Origin: Rhexocercosporidium sp. MPI-PUGE-AT-0058
Lineage: Eukaryota > Ascomycota > Leotiomycetes > Helotiales
DNA length: 64,000 bases
NCBI GenBank assembly: GCA_020746875.1
Contig: JAGTJL010000008.1
Span: 2,542,001-2,606,000, forward strand
Direction: 5' to 3'
Positions 24,501-35,168 of the stretch are shown one piece after another. How positions within the stretch are numbered: the stretch's first letter is position 1; every line of letters begins with the position of its first letter. The notes under the pieces were generated by a model. That model saw nothing but the letters and a program-made list of their open reading frames with translations. It had not been told where the DNA came from and made no database searches. The translations under genes and the position numbers were made by a program.

Positions 24501-27500
24501 TGCGGCGTATGAATAGTTTATTCAAGAAGCTGGAGACGGCGGACAAGTCGGATTGAGCTTCATAATGTCTTGCCAAGGGACCGCCTCAGGGATATTGCCA
24601 CTAGAACCATGTACTGAGCTTCCATAACCGCGGTCGTGGATTCACTAATGTGAAGTGGTGGAGCTTCAGGAGTGGATCCAAGGCTGCTGACACCCACTCA
24701 AATATCTCATGGGCGATGCAATTCTAGTATCAGACTACTATTGACAGTGCTCTAGAGCAGTACCGTATATGAAGAAAGCTGACTGGCAAGCTGTCTATTA
24801 ACTTCAGTTTTTGCTAGAATTCGTTAGGGGAGAGGCGTTGAAAAAATTGCAGAACAACCTCGGCTCTTGATAGCTTCACAAATCGCTCTCATCGAATCAG
24901 CCGCAAAAGATAATCTGGAATTCGAGACACGGTTGGGAGCAATGCAAATAAATTACGTTTCTAAGGCACTCAACGATAAGCCATGGATGAAGTAGTCTTC
25001 GGGTCCATGGAGCTGGTAACCCCTGGAGAGTACCCGCAAGAATAATGAAAGCCCCTATCAGCTCAAGGATTAGCAGCCATCGCCGCTCCAAAGACCGAAT
25101 CTAGGGTGTCTGCCGAAGGATCACCCACCAGTCGCTTCGCGATATCTTCTATCAAGGCCCTGTCGTGTTCATGGCTCGTGGCCAAGTATTCTACATTAGG
25201 TTGGAAAGCCGAAATAAATGCTGCAGTTCGTGAGAGACGAACCGGGGATTCGTCCGCTTGGTAGTCTTCTAAGTCGCTGATACCGGTGGGTTGTTGAAAG
25301 TTGGATTAAACAATTCTTTGAAACGATTTGGCCAGAGCCAAAATATTGCATCCTCCTCCTACACACCTGGTTATGAAACCAATCGGATTGCAACCACACT
25401 GATACGCCAATTCACACCTCGGCGCCTGCAGATAGATGATGGACGAATCTCAATTAGGTCACGGACAGATAAAGATGCAGTGAGATGCATCCTACACTCA
25501 GAGATCCAAAGCAGTAAACTGTGCATCGAAACAGGAGAAATAATACCAATGGAAGGACTCAAAAGGAGAGCATGTAAGCTCCATCCCTCTCAACTAATGT
25601 CAGTTGATCGATTGCCATATTCAATGCTGAGTCTGATGAATTTCAGAGTAATATTTGACGGCCACTTGAAGAGGGAGGCTGGCGTAGCTGGGTCATCCGC
25701 GTGGGGGGTTGCTCGTCCTTGACCAACCATGCAGAAGTTTCAAAACTCTCTTTCAAACTCAAAATTTACTCAGCAGATCACCATGGCAGGGCCCGCAAAG
25801 GCTCGGTACGGTCCAGAATTTGAACAAAACGTTGAGACATGGGGCAACGGCATGCAACGCTATGTTGTTTCCTCCTCTCTCTCTCGCTCTCAAAAGTGCA
25901 TGTTTAAGATAAGGATGTGCAGTTCAAAAGGTAAACAAACTGAACGAGCAGATATCGTGCAGCCCACATGTATCAAGTGCCGCGACCCTGGACCTTACCT
26001 TTCACGCAGTCATAAAGCATCGTGACAAGCGGAAGCTAAAGCAGTCTGGGGCAAGTGATAGCTGGCAAGGGGAGGCAGGAAAGTAAAATGATTGAAAACA
26101 TCCTTTTTTTCTCATGGCTCAGGGCAAGGATGACCAAAAAGGCAAATACACTCTCTGGCCTGGAAAGTCTAAGCGCGATAGTAGCAGCACTTTTTATGGA
26201 GAGATCCTGTAGGGCCAGTCATCAAGCAAGCCACGAAGACGCCATGTGGTCTTCATAATTCCCTCATCAAAGCCCCAGAATGTGGTCCAGGTCATAAAGG
26301 ACAATCGATGCGACCCAGCGAACCGGAGAAGTCCCGCCCACGGACAGACACGACCACTTCTCCCATTTCAAGGCCCTCAAGTCTCAAGACCCTCATGTCT
26401 TAAACCTTCATTTCGGACATTAACCAAAAGTACCCCCCTTCCATGAGCCAAAATCACCAGAACCACTGAACAAAGTCACCAAACAAAGGCGGCAGGGCAG
26501 GGTGGGTAAATAGAGTTTACACTTCGGTCACTCGCTCATTTAGAAGTCCGCTGTGTGTGATCGTCTCTGCATGAGTACGAACTCACGGTCCAGCTGTCGC
26601 TCAAAGCAATTCATATGCACCAGATCTAAACCGTCCCGCAGATTCTCCAGTCAGAAGTGGTTTCCCTTCATTTCCATCCGCTTGCCTTCCCCCCACCCCC
26701 TCATGTTCATGTAGGGTGGACATCATATTGTAAACTGTGAGCGGGAAGATAGATTTGGCAGTATTTGAGTTTGGAGAGATAGCAAACCCCACTGTACTGC
26801 CTTGAGGCATAGGGATAAGTCAGATAAGGACACACAACCATCCTGCTTCTTCATCTATTTTCCAAATGTACTGTACGACTCGTGGACCCTGCTGTATGCC
26901 CAATAATACCCAAGTGCCGGAAAATGCCCGCAAGAGAGGTATCAAGACAAGGTTTGATATCAAGAACCAAGTAAGTAACTGGCAAATTCCGTGTTTGATC
27001 CCTAGCCTTGTTAATTGTAGGATTAAAATTGAATCCAAAATAATGAAAGCACCCAGCAAGTGTGTTGAAGATATACTTTCCAGGGGAAGTGACGAGGTCT
27101 AGGGGGTTTTCCAGGGCCTTGGGGGTGGCAGCGATTCTTGCCCTGCTTGTTTCCACTCGCCTTGCCTACTTATTCTTGGAATTTTATCCTTGGCTGGAAG
27201 TCTGGACTCTGGATCCTTCCAGACGGAATCAAAGAACCAACAACCTCCTCGCTCCTCGAGTACCTACCTAATCCCAGTTCTAATAACACCTTGCGTACGT
27301 ACTCGCATCTACGAATCGTTGAATCACGTTCGCCAACAAGAGCAATTCTCCCCTACCAGCAATCCCCTAACTTCCTTTATTCCACCAACCCCATCCCTCT
27401 CTTCTTGCCAGTTGCATACCGAGGATGCAGATGTCAGAGTTGCCTCGCCTCGCCTCACCTTGCATTACACATCAGTCACCCTCGCTCGTCCTCGAACGAC

Positions 27501-28030
27501 AACGGCCTGTCTCGGAAACAGCGGAGTTGGCTGAATCAAAACGTACCTGCGTGCAAGGCATGTATTTCCCTCTGCATCTCGATTATTCCACAGCAAATGC
27601 ATGGAGTTGCGGATCACAGAACTACAGCGCAGAACATACGGAGGAATCATCCTACCCACAACAACCTACCAGACGGATACTGTACCATGCTCGGGCTGAA
27701 CTATATCCTCCCCGACTCAAACTCAATAAGCGAGCTCTTAACCCGCAGTTCGGTTAGAGTCAGGTCCCCCCCCCCAAAAGCTTCGTTCACAAGTCAGTAA
27801 GATATAACAAATACAAACAAGAACTAGAGATGTAAATGTCGACTCTCCTTCAGCACTCCTCAAACCTGCCGTGTGCGAGAGTATATGAGATCTGTAGCGC
27901 TCAAAATTCGACTTATACTAGCCACAACACCAACACCAGGGGAGCCCATCTCAACATTCTCCTCTTTAGGATGGGGGCAATCCCGTCCCGTTTCCCCCTT
28001 CCACTTCCCTTCCCCTCTTCTCCAGGTCTT

Positions 28031-28044
28031 GGGGGGGGGGGGGG
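28031..28044. repeat. G14 homopolymer
   Basis: An uninterrupted run of 14 G. Such runs are prone to length error in sequencing. Confidence 0.85.
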
Positions 28045-29210
28045 AAGTTGACAGACGAAGCGAGAACACCGAAGTTGGCGTCGGCGCTGCTAACAGTACT
28101 GCACATCCGAGTATCCCCCTTCATCTGCCTGTTGAGACCCGAAGAATGAAATCCAAATTCAAAATTGTTAGAACATTCCTCCCCGGCCCCAGCAAACGCA
28201 ATACCAAATACCCTGAGGATACAGGACAGGGTGAGTATGCGAGTCAGCAGTGAGCACGCACCTCAAACAAATACCGCACCGCACGGAAATGCATCCTAAA
28301 CCCTGGCACAGGTTTGATGTGACAGTGACATTGATAGTGATACCGCTCTCTCGGGTCCAAATCAGTCAGCTGTTTTTTACTCCACAAAAGTTCTTATTTT
28401 TTTCGCTTTTACTTTTGCGTGTAAACCCACTAGGATAGGACTCTCTCCCTTCTCCCATGCTCAGCAGACCAAGATAGTCCTCCCTCCTAAACACAAATCA
28501 GTAAACTTCCTTTCCCTAGTAGTAACGAGGCTATGGAATAGGCGCTTTGAGTTTGGCGACGCTGCACGGCACAGTCCATACATACAAATCTACGACGGTG
28601 TTGCTTTGCTTTCTTTGCCTCTCCACTGCAGGAGGAGCGTTTACAGAATAGTCTGCAGCGGCTGCTCCGGATCATACTCGAAAGGTGCCCCGGACGGAGA
28701 TTCTTCCGTGTCCTGTGCTGTATTCCATTGAAGGATTCGGAAATCAAGCAGAGGAGGGGAATGAAGGGGACCAGCTAACTGGCCAAGTCGAACAGCGATG
28801 TGTTGCAGGAAATGTTAAAACAAGGGACCATTGCGATTTGATGGGGAAATATGCTAGCAACTCAATAATTCAAATACAGAGAACTGCACATTTAATTACT
28901 CCGCAAAAATGATGTATTCACACTACAGTAACGCATTGACCCATCCCCATCCTATCCACATCGTCATCTGTATCTGCATCTCCTTCTCCACCAGCTGTCA
29001 ACCCGCACCCGCACCCGACCCGCACCGCAATGCTAAGGAATCAAATGAATAAAATGATGCAAATTCAAATCAAATCGCACCGCCCTTATCCCCAATTCAC
29101 TCCAAACCAACGCATCAAGCAAGCAAAGCTCATCCATGCACCAGAATCATAAACAGAATAGAACATACGACAACACAACCAGTCAGAGTCATCCTCCTAG
29201 CCCTCTGCAT

Positions 29211-32200
29211 CTACGAACGACCTCTCACCCGTCTTTTTGGAGCCGGTGTTCCATTAGCAGCCATACCTAGAGTCATCTTACTCCTAATACCGACCTTAAC
29301 CCTCGGGGTTGAAGAAGCGGATTTCTTCTCATCACCAGGCAAGATAGGTTTGTCCTTTTCCCTCTCAGGATCCTTCTCCGCCATCACAACCTTCTTTCCC
29401 TCTTTCTTCCCTTCTTTCTCAGGAACTACTGCTGCAACACCGACCTTCCCCGCTTCAGTCTGGAATTGTGCCAACTCCTCCGCCCAAACAACGCTATTCC
29501 CCTTCTTGTTCAGCTTCTGCTTATAGTTCTTCTCATCAAAGACCTCTTTGAGAGCGCGTTGCCGCGAAGCAGGATCGTCTTTCTCATCTGCTTTCTTGGC
29601 TAGGAAGTCTGAGGGGTGGGAAGCGCCGCCTTTGTTTTTGCGAGTATTGAATTTGGTGAGGGCGGCAAGTTCCTTCTCTTCGTTGCGCCGGAGAGTTACG
29701 GTGCTGTCTCCATCTTGGCCGATTCTTCGGACCGGGATGAAACTCGGCGCTGCTGGAGCTGCTTTGACTGGGAGTCGTGTTCGACCACTTCGCCGGATGG
29801 ATCGAGACTCCGTTAAGTCCTCGTCTTGAGGAGCTTCATGGGAAGGCTCGTTTCGCTTTCTGCGTTTGCTGGGGGAAGCGGTAGGTAAGCTTACATCGAA
29901 TTCATCCTTAGCTTTAGGAGAGGGAGGCGATGATGTAGCATCTACTGTGCCGAGGGGGATTTGAAGAGGTGAGTGGGGCAACGATCGTTTTCTCTTTGGA
30001 ATGGATGTTTTTGCTTTTGCAGCCTTGTTGGCCTTGACTTTTGAGAGGAAGTTTCGAAGCATATCCGTATCATCATGATCGTAGACAGCAGATGGGGCAT
30101 TCTCCGAGATGGTTTCGGTGAGTTCGGTGGTGGTCGGATCTGGCGTGGACGATTCATGAAGCTCTTCGGATGCTTCATCAACTGGGCTACATGGGGCATC
30201 GTCAGGAGTAGCGATGGACATGGGCTCAATGAGCTCGAAACTCTCTGCTGACTCTTCTGAGATCTCTTCTGACGAAGGTGCTTCCTGTACAGGGTCGCAA
30301 TCAGATGATAAAGTCTGGGATGGTAGATTTTCGCGCCTAGGTGTAGATATCTCTATTTCTTGACGTAGTTGCTCATCACAGGACTCCTGCTCTGAAGAAA
30401 TTTCCTTGTCCTCCTGGTTCTCGAGATCCATTGCAGCTGAGGGCTCGTCGATAGCTTCGACCGGAGGAATGTCTTCCTCCTTAGGTTGTGGCTCCTCAAT
30501 AGCTTCCATAGGCTCTGTTACCTGGTCTTCGTTGGCGGTGTCGTGTTCCAAGAATTCTTCGACATGAGAAATAGATGGCGCGGCATACATCTCACTCACA
30601 CCGGTCTCGCGCTCAGAAGTCTGCTCAGCCTCAACTGATGTTATCACATTACCCACAGGGGCGCTCGAATCCAGGAAGGGAGTCGGAGTATCGAAAGATT
30701 CAGATATAGCATCCATAGTCTCCAAATTCGCACCCTCCAGAGCTAACACAGCTGGAGCAGAAGGCTCTTCTCGAGACACCGAACTATTACGAGTAGTTCG
30801 AGTACTTCGCCTCGTAGCGCTTCGTCGAGGGGTCTTTCTCCTAGATCTTGGAGTCGCCACCGATTTCGTAGGTGAGAGTACAACGGCCATACCAGATTCG
30901 ATGGTCTGGAGAATTGCAGGTTGCAGGTGTGGAGCCTTGAGCGGTGTTTGAGGTAGTTGTTCAGTAATGGTTTCGATTTCGACTGATTTGGTAGCGGTAG
31001 CTTGGATATTACTTGACTCGGCAGCTGCCTGAATAGGTTGACCCTCGATGACCGCGAGCTCAACGATAGCGTCCAGTCCAGATTGGTCTCCGAGGTTCTC
31101 ATTCACGCCATTTGAGGTCTCTTCAGTCTTAGAAGAAGTCTCAAGCTCGGACTCGATGTTTTGCTGGACAAAGACTGACTCCTCAATGAGCTGAGATGTC
31201 TCGTTCTCGATTATCTCATCCACTTCTGATGTAGAAGCAGGTTGTTGAGTAGGTGTGTCAATCGTGCCTGCCGCAGGTTCGTATGAGACAGGCCCAGGTG
31301 TGTCGATTTCTTCAACAACTGGTCCAGCGACAATATCTTGTTCTAGAACAGAGGAGATCTCTCGCGCATCACGCGATTCCTCAGAACCCGCAGGACTCTC
31401 ATCTGTCTGTGTACCAGCTTGTTCAATTGGAACCGCAACACCAGAGAAACTCTCAACACCTCCATCCCCTCCACGCTGACCGAAGACGAAAGAACCTCTT
31501 CTGCTCTCCACACTCTCCTCAATCAAGTCACTTCTCGTAAGTCTCCTACTCTTCCGCATGGACTTTCTCCGTCTCGGCTTCTCCATCCCCTGCTCTCCAT
31601 CCTCATGGTCATTGAGCCGGATCTTCGTACCCTTCGCCGGACTCTTGATCATCTCTTCCAGAACAGGCGTAACGACTTTGTTCTGGACAGGGCGGAATGC
31701 TTTCCTCGGCGTAATGAGATGATTAGCATTCGTCCTCTTCCTCGGAACCACCAATGCGTCTTCATCCCTCACTCCTCCCCCATTCTTCCTAGGACTACCC
31801 TCCAAGCTCCCATCTGCGGCCCTCTCTGCCCCCTCAGAATTGAAAGACATGAACTTCGCCTCTCCGATATTCTCTTTGCCCCCTACACCTCGTCTCCTTT
31901 TCCTAGCGCCCAGTCCGCCTTTCTCGAGCTCGAGTTCGACTTGTACGGCATTTTCCTTGTCTGCGTTTGCCAAGTGTTGCGAGGTGGTGGGGTGCAGCGA
32001 GCTGGCTTTCTTCCATATCTTCTGCCCAGCTAGACGCGGTGCATGTGCGGATACAGGAGCGCGTTCCCATGGTCTGGGCTTGGGTTTTGTGTCGGCGTGC
32101 GAGAGGGAGGTGGGTGTGAAGGCGTCGCGGTAAATGGACCTGGTGATAATCAGTACTAGTCTTTTATCTTCTACACTGATCCAGAATAAATCCAGGATGC

Positions 32201-32578
32201 AGAACCCGCAGAGGAATAGATGATCACGTACCAATTCTCCCCCTGCCTCTCAGTATTCACTCCCTCCATCTCTATATCCATCGGCCTCAATCCGATCCTC
32301 AATCTCCAGTGCGCGGCGCGTCCTACTCGAATCTGTAGCAATGAATCTCCTTCTACAACAGTAACAAAACCATAAATAAGCACAGGCTTCCCGAAAGTCG
32401 AAAGCTGTTTTAGTATCAGTACCGCGTCAAATGGCTGTACTGTAAGAATGAGTCGAGTTCGTCGATTAGTCGCGGGCACACGAGCAGACAAGAGCGGTAG
32501 AGTGGGAAGCTTGGGCAATGTTTGTTTACATTGGATTTTAGCCTGCGGGTCCACCATCCTTGTTGGCTCTAACCTCAT
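29211..32578 (-). CDS. Uncharacterised 1091-aa acidic, low-complexity protein, probably nuclear, 2 exons
   Basis: Exons 32578-32232 and 32139-29211 join as GENW/SIYRDAFTPTSL, removing a 92-nt intron. An alternative ATG lies 7 codons downstream (32557). The first 115 residues look globular, with alternating hydrophobic strands (LILTVQPFDAVLIL, PVLIYGFVTV). About 650 residues of Glu/Ser/Thr-rich, probably disordered sequence follow. The disordered part contains basic islands (GARKRRRGVGGKE, RRRKSMRKSRRL, SRRKTPRRSATRR) and many S/T-P sites. The C-terminal 300 residues are Lys-rich with a short ordered segment (HPSDFLAKKADEKDDPASRQ, then SVVWAEELAQFQTE) and the tail PKRRVRGRS. Basic islands and S/T-P sites suggest a nuclear, cell-cycle-phosphorylated protein. 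I do not recognise the family and assign no function. Confidence 0.7.
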
Positions 32579-32726
32579 TTATATTAGCGTCTAAATAATT
32601 GTAGCTCCACCTCTCTCTGGACAACTTGAACATCAAATCCATGATCAGTCACTGTACAACCACGACTCAATCAACGTCCTGTTGCTTTTTCGAAAGGTCC
32701 AAGGAAGCGAAACGATATAATACGAT
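32579..32726. promoter_or_regulatory. Compact bidirectional promoter (148 bp)
   Basis: Only 148 bases separate the divergent start codons of the uncharacterised 1091-aa gene and MRP10, so the two leaders and promoters must overlap or nearly abut. Confidence 0.6.
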
Positions 32727-33573
32727 ATGCCACCACCAAAGAAAGGATCCGTCAGCACGGCGCTGCAGCCCATGCGCCTCCCTCCTCTCCCTAAACTGCG
32801 TGTTCGACGCCCGAACCAGGCGGATGCCAATCCATGTCTAACCCTCATGAGTTCAGTGTTGAGTAAGTGCTCTTGTTTTCTATCTTGTTTATGCAGGAAT
32901 GGTCAGGTTGGATGGGGACCGCGATTAGAATTGGGACTGGAAATAGAATGGGGATGAGCAGACAGAACGGGATGGGGATGCGAAGGCATATCATGAGGAC
33001 ACAGGATATGGTGAACGATGGGGGAAGAGTCTTTTGAGCTGAGCTGAGCTGAGCTGAGATGGAGGGGAATCATTGGAAGAGAAGGCGAGGGAGAGGAAGG
33101 GAATACATCTACGACGAGGGAATGAGCAAATGGTCATCCCTTCAATGGCCAGATAGAGCATGCTGGTGACAGACGAAGAAAGAGCCACAAAGCTACGCAA
33201 AACATAAGCTAACCTCCCCTTTAACAGCATGCTGGGCTTCATCTGGCTACACCGCAGCGGGCTGCCAGGCCTTCGAGACGCAGTTACGAGCTTGTATGGA
33301 TACGCCTGTACGTCTACTCCCCCTTCCTTCCCCCTCACCATGCCCAATACCCTCTCTTTTACAAAATCCACTCTCCCTACCACACATGCTCGGATATATA
33401 GATGGTGCGCGAAGAACGACTACAGACTGGATATGATATTGGAATGAACGGAAGATGGAATGGGTGCTGATATGATCTGCATACAGAGACCTAAATCCCA
33501 AAAGAAAAACACCATCAACCACCACCTGTCACGCATGTACCCGAACATCGTCGGTCCTCGGAAGAGGAAGTGA
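32727..33573 (+). CDS. MRP10: Mitochondrial small-subunit ribosomal protein Mrp10/mS37 (twin CX9C), 3 exons
   Basis: This small gene is invisible as one ORF. Exons 32727-32862, 33228-33307 and 33487-33573 give exactly 100 aa. Exon 1 carries the family N-terminus MRLPPLPKLRVRRPNQADAN. Across the first splice the twin CX9C (CHCH) motif appears: CLTLMSSVLTC, then CQAFETQLRAC. Exon 3 gives the conserved C-terminus INHHLSRMYPNIVG followed by PRKRK. Donors are GTAAGT and GTACGT, and the first intron ends CTAAC...ACAG. The 365-nt first intron is long for this window. Mrp10 is imported through the Mia40 disulfide relay and is part of the mitochondrial 37S subunit. Confidence 0.9.
33036..33058. repeat. 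(GAGCT)n microsatellite inside MRP10 intron 1
   Basis: Four to five tandem GAGCT pentamers within the long first intron of MRP10. Confidence 0.85.
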
Positions 33574-35168
33574 AGCAGCATCTAGCCTGTCTAGCCTTCC
33601 AAGTCCACTGTACTCAAGCACAACTCCATTTGATGCCGATTACATGCGTCTCTATGTACTGGTCTAGGTTAGGCAGGATTTGGTTAGATTGGTTGTGTTG
33701 TGTTGTGTTGGTTTACGCGCAGCTTGGGTTCGGCTGCCCTGTCAAGCTAAACCGATCTGAAGCATTGTACAAACAAGGAGGGTTCTGGAACGCAGAGGTG
33801 TGAGGGAATGCGAGTATCAATGTAAGGGACAGACACTCGGGACATAGTGGGATGTCTTGATTGAAGGCGCACCACGGGGCATATGCTGTACCAAGATTCC
33901 GTCATTTGTACAAAAAGAGGGCATCGCATGTTATTGTATTGTATTGCATTGCACTGCTGGATTGTTAGTGTTGGATTTCTCGGGCGCAAAGGGGAAAGAC
34001 GGGGAATACCATTAGAAAACCCTCAAATGAACATCCACTTTACATATTACAAGTCAAGTCAAATCAAGTCACCAATGCAAGAAACACAATTTACCGACCC
34101 TGGACACCCCGCAACCCGCAAATGCCACAAATCAATCAATCGTCACATTAGTACTGCTATCAAGTGAGGCTTTGAAGCATACATAATAACATACAAGCCA
34201 CATTCAAAAACATCACGTAGTAGATATCACGTAGGTAGATATCACATCAGACCAACAAAACAAAATCCACATCTTCTTTCATAAGGTGGTAAAGATAGGC
34301 CAATTAGCTACCTATGCTATCTAGCCATGCATACGATACGGTATCTAAGTCTTCAAACTTTCCTCCCCTCTTCCATTCTTTCTTACTTTCCACTTTCCCC
34401 TTCAGTGTTCAGCATATATCATTCGAAGTCCAATCAATATTCTGGTATTTCCTCCCATTCATTCCATTCCATGCCATGCCATGCTTAGCCACACACAGAC
34501 CCCGCGATCCCCCCTCTTAGAACCTAGCCTGACTCGGCTTCGGGTTTCTACTGTCTTCACGTCTCAATCTCAACATCAACTTTGGACCTCGCTATCAGTC
34601 TATCCCACCACGATCCTTATCCGCCCACATAGATATAGCCAGAACACCCACGTCTCACTCACACCCTCCCTCAACCGACCAACCATCCTTCCATCATGCC
34701 CACGGGGTAATCTCGTTCAACCATCCATCCATGAATTTGATATCGTCGCCGACCACCGTATAAATAAAGCAGTGTATGTAGCCTAGCCTAGGCGCCACTC
34801 CACGGAAATGGTTCGGGAAAACACACGCAGACACCACGAAAGAAGAAAAACACAACGCCTCCTCAGGATAACGCCCTTGTAGAAGCCAAATCCCAAGCCA
34901 GCTGACTAAGCGAAAATCGAGACTTCAAAAGAGCTGAAAAAGAGTGTTAGATCGAAGAAGAGGAAAACAAGCGCAGCGCAGTGCAGTGCAATGACCCCCG
35001 TATGCCATGCCGCAAAGGTCATATGTCGTCATATCCGCGCCTGAGGGTCAAAAAGCCCGATGAAAAGTCTTCCCGCTCCAGCAAATGCACCACCAAATGC
35101 ATGACAGAAACAGAAGAAACGAAAATGAACAGGAATTAGTCTTGCTCATCCACTCAAAAAAAAAAACG
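33574..35168. other. Convergent intergenic region MRP10 / CDC24
   Basis: These 1.6 kb lie between two convergent stop codons and should be mostly 3' UTR and spacer. Short ORFs near 34314-34786 are CT-rich and carry no recognisable motif. Nothing else is supported. Confidence 0.5.

Larger units (their letters stand above)
14143..29210. other. 15-kb region with no supported gene
   Basis: Two genes converge on this interval, so it needs to hold no promoter for either. The longest ORF is 220 codons (27138-27800, +), and none of the ORFs contains a recognisable domain, signal peptide plus splice pattern, or family motif on either strand. Base composition looks mixed rather than AT-rich, so it is not an obvious RIP block or AT-rich centromere. 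It contains microsatellites and homopurine tracts (14881-14906, 15159-15186, 21546-21569, 28031-28044). I found no tRNA-like or rRNA-like sequence by eye. The parts next to 14.1 and 29.2 kb probably include 3' UTRs. Noncoding transcripts, many-exon genes or decayed genes remain possible. Confidence 0.6.

Noticed and set aside
27138..27800. 220-codon ORF, the longest in the 15-kb gap
   Set aside because: Random-looking composition, three overlapping frames are equally open, no domain, no splice logic.
14143..29210. Centromere interpretation of the gene-free interval
   Set aside because: Centromeres of most filamentous ascomycetes are AT-rich repeats; this interval looks mixed in composition and has no long repeats that I can see.
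33036..33058. Direct repeats as a CRISPR-like array
   Set aside because: A simple pentanucleotide microsatellite without spacers, in a eukaryotic intron.
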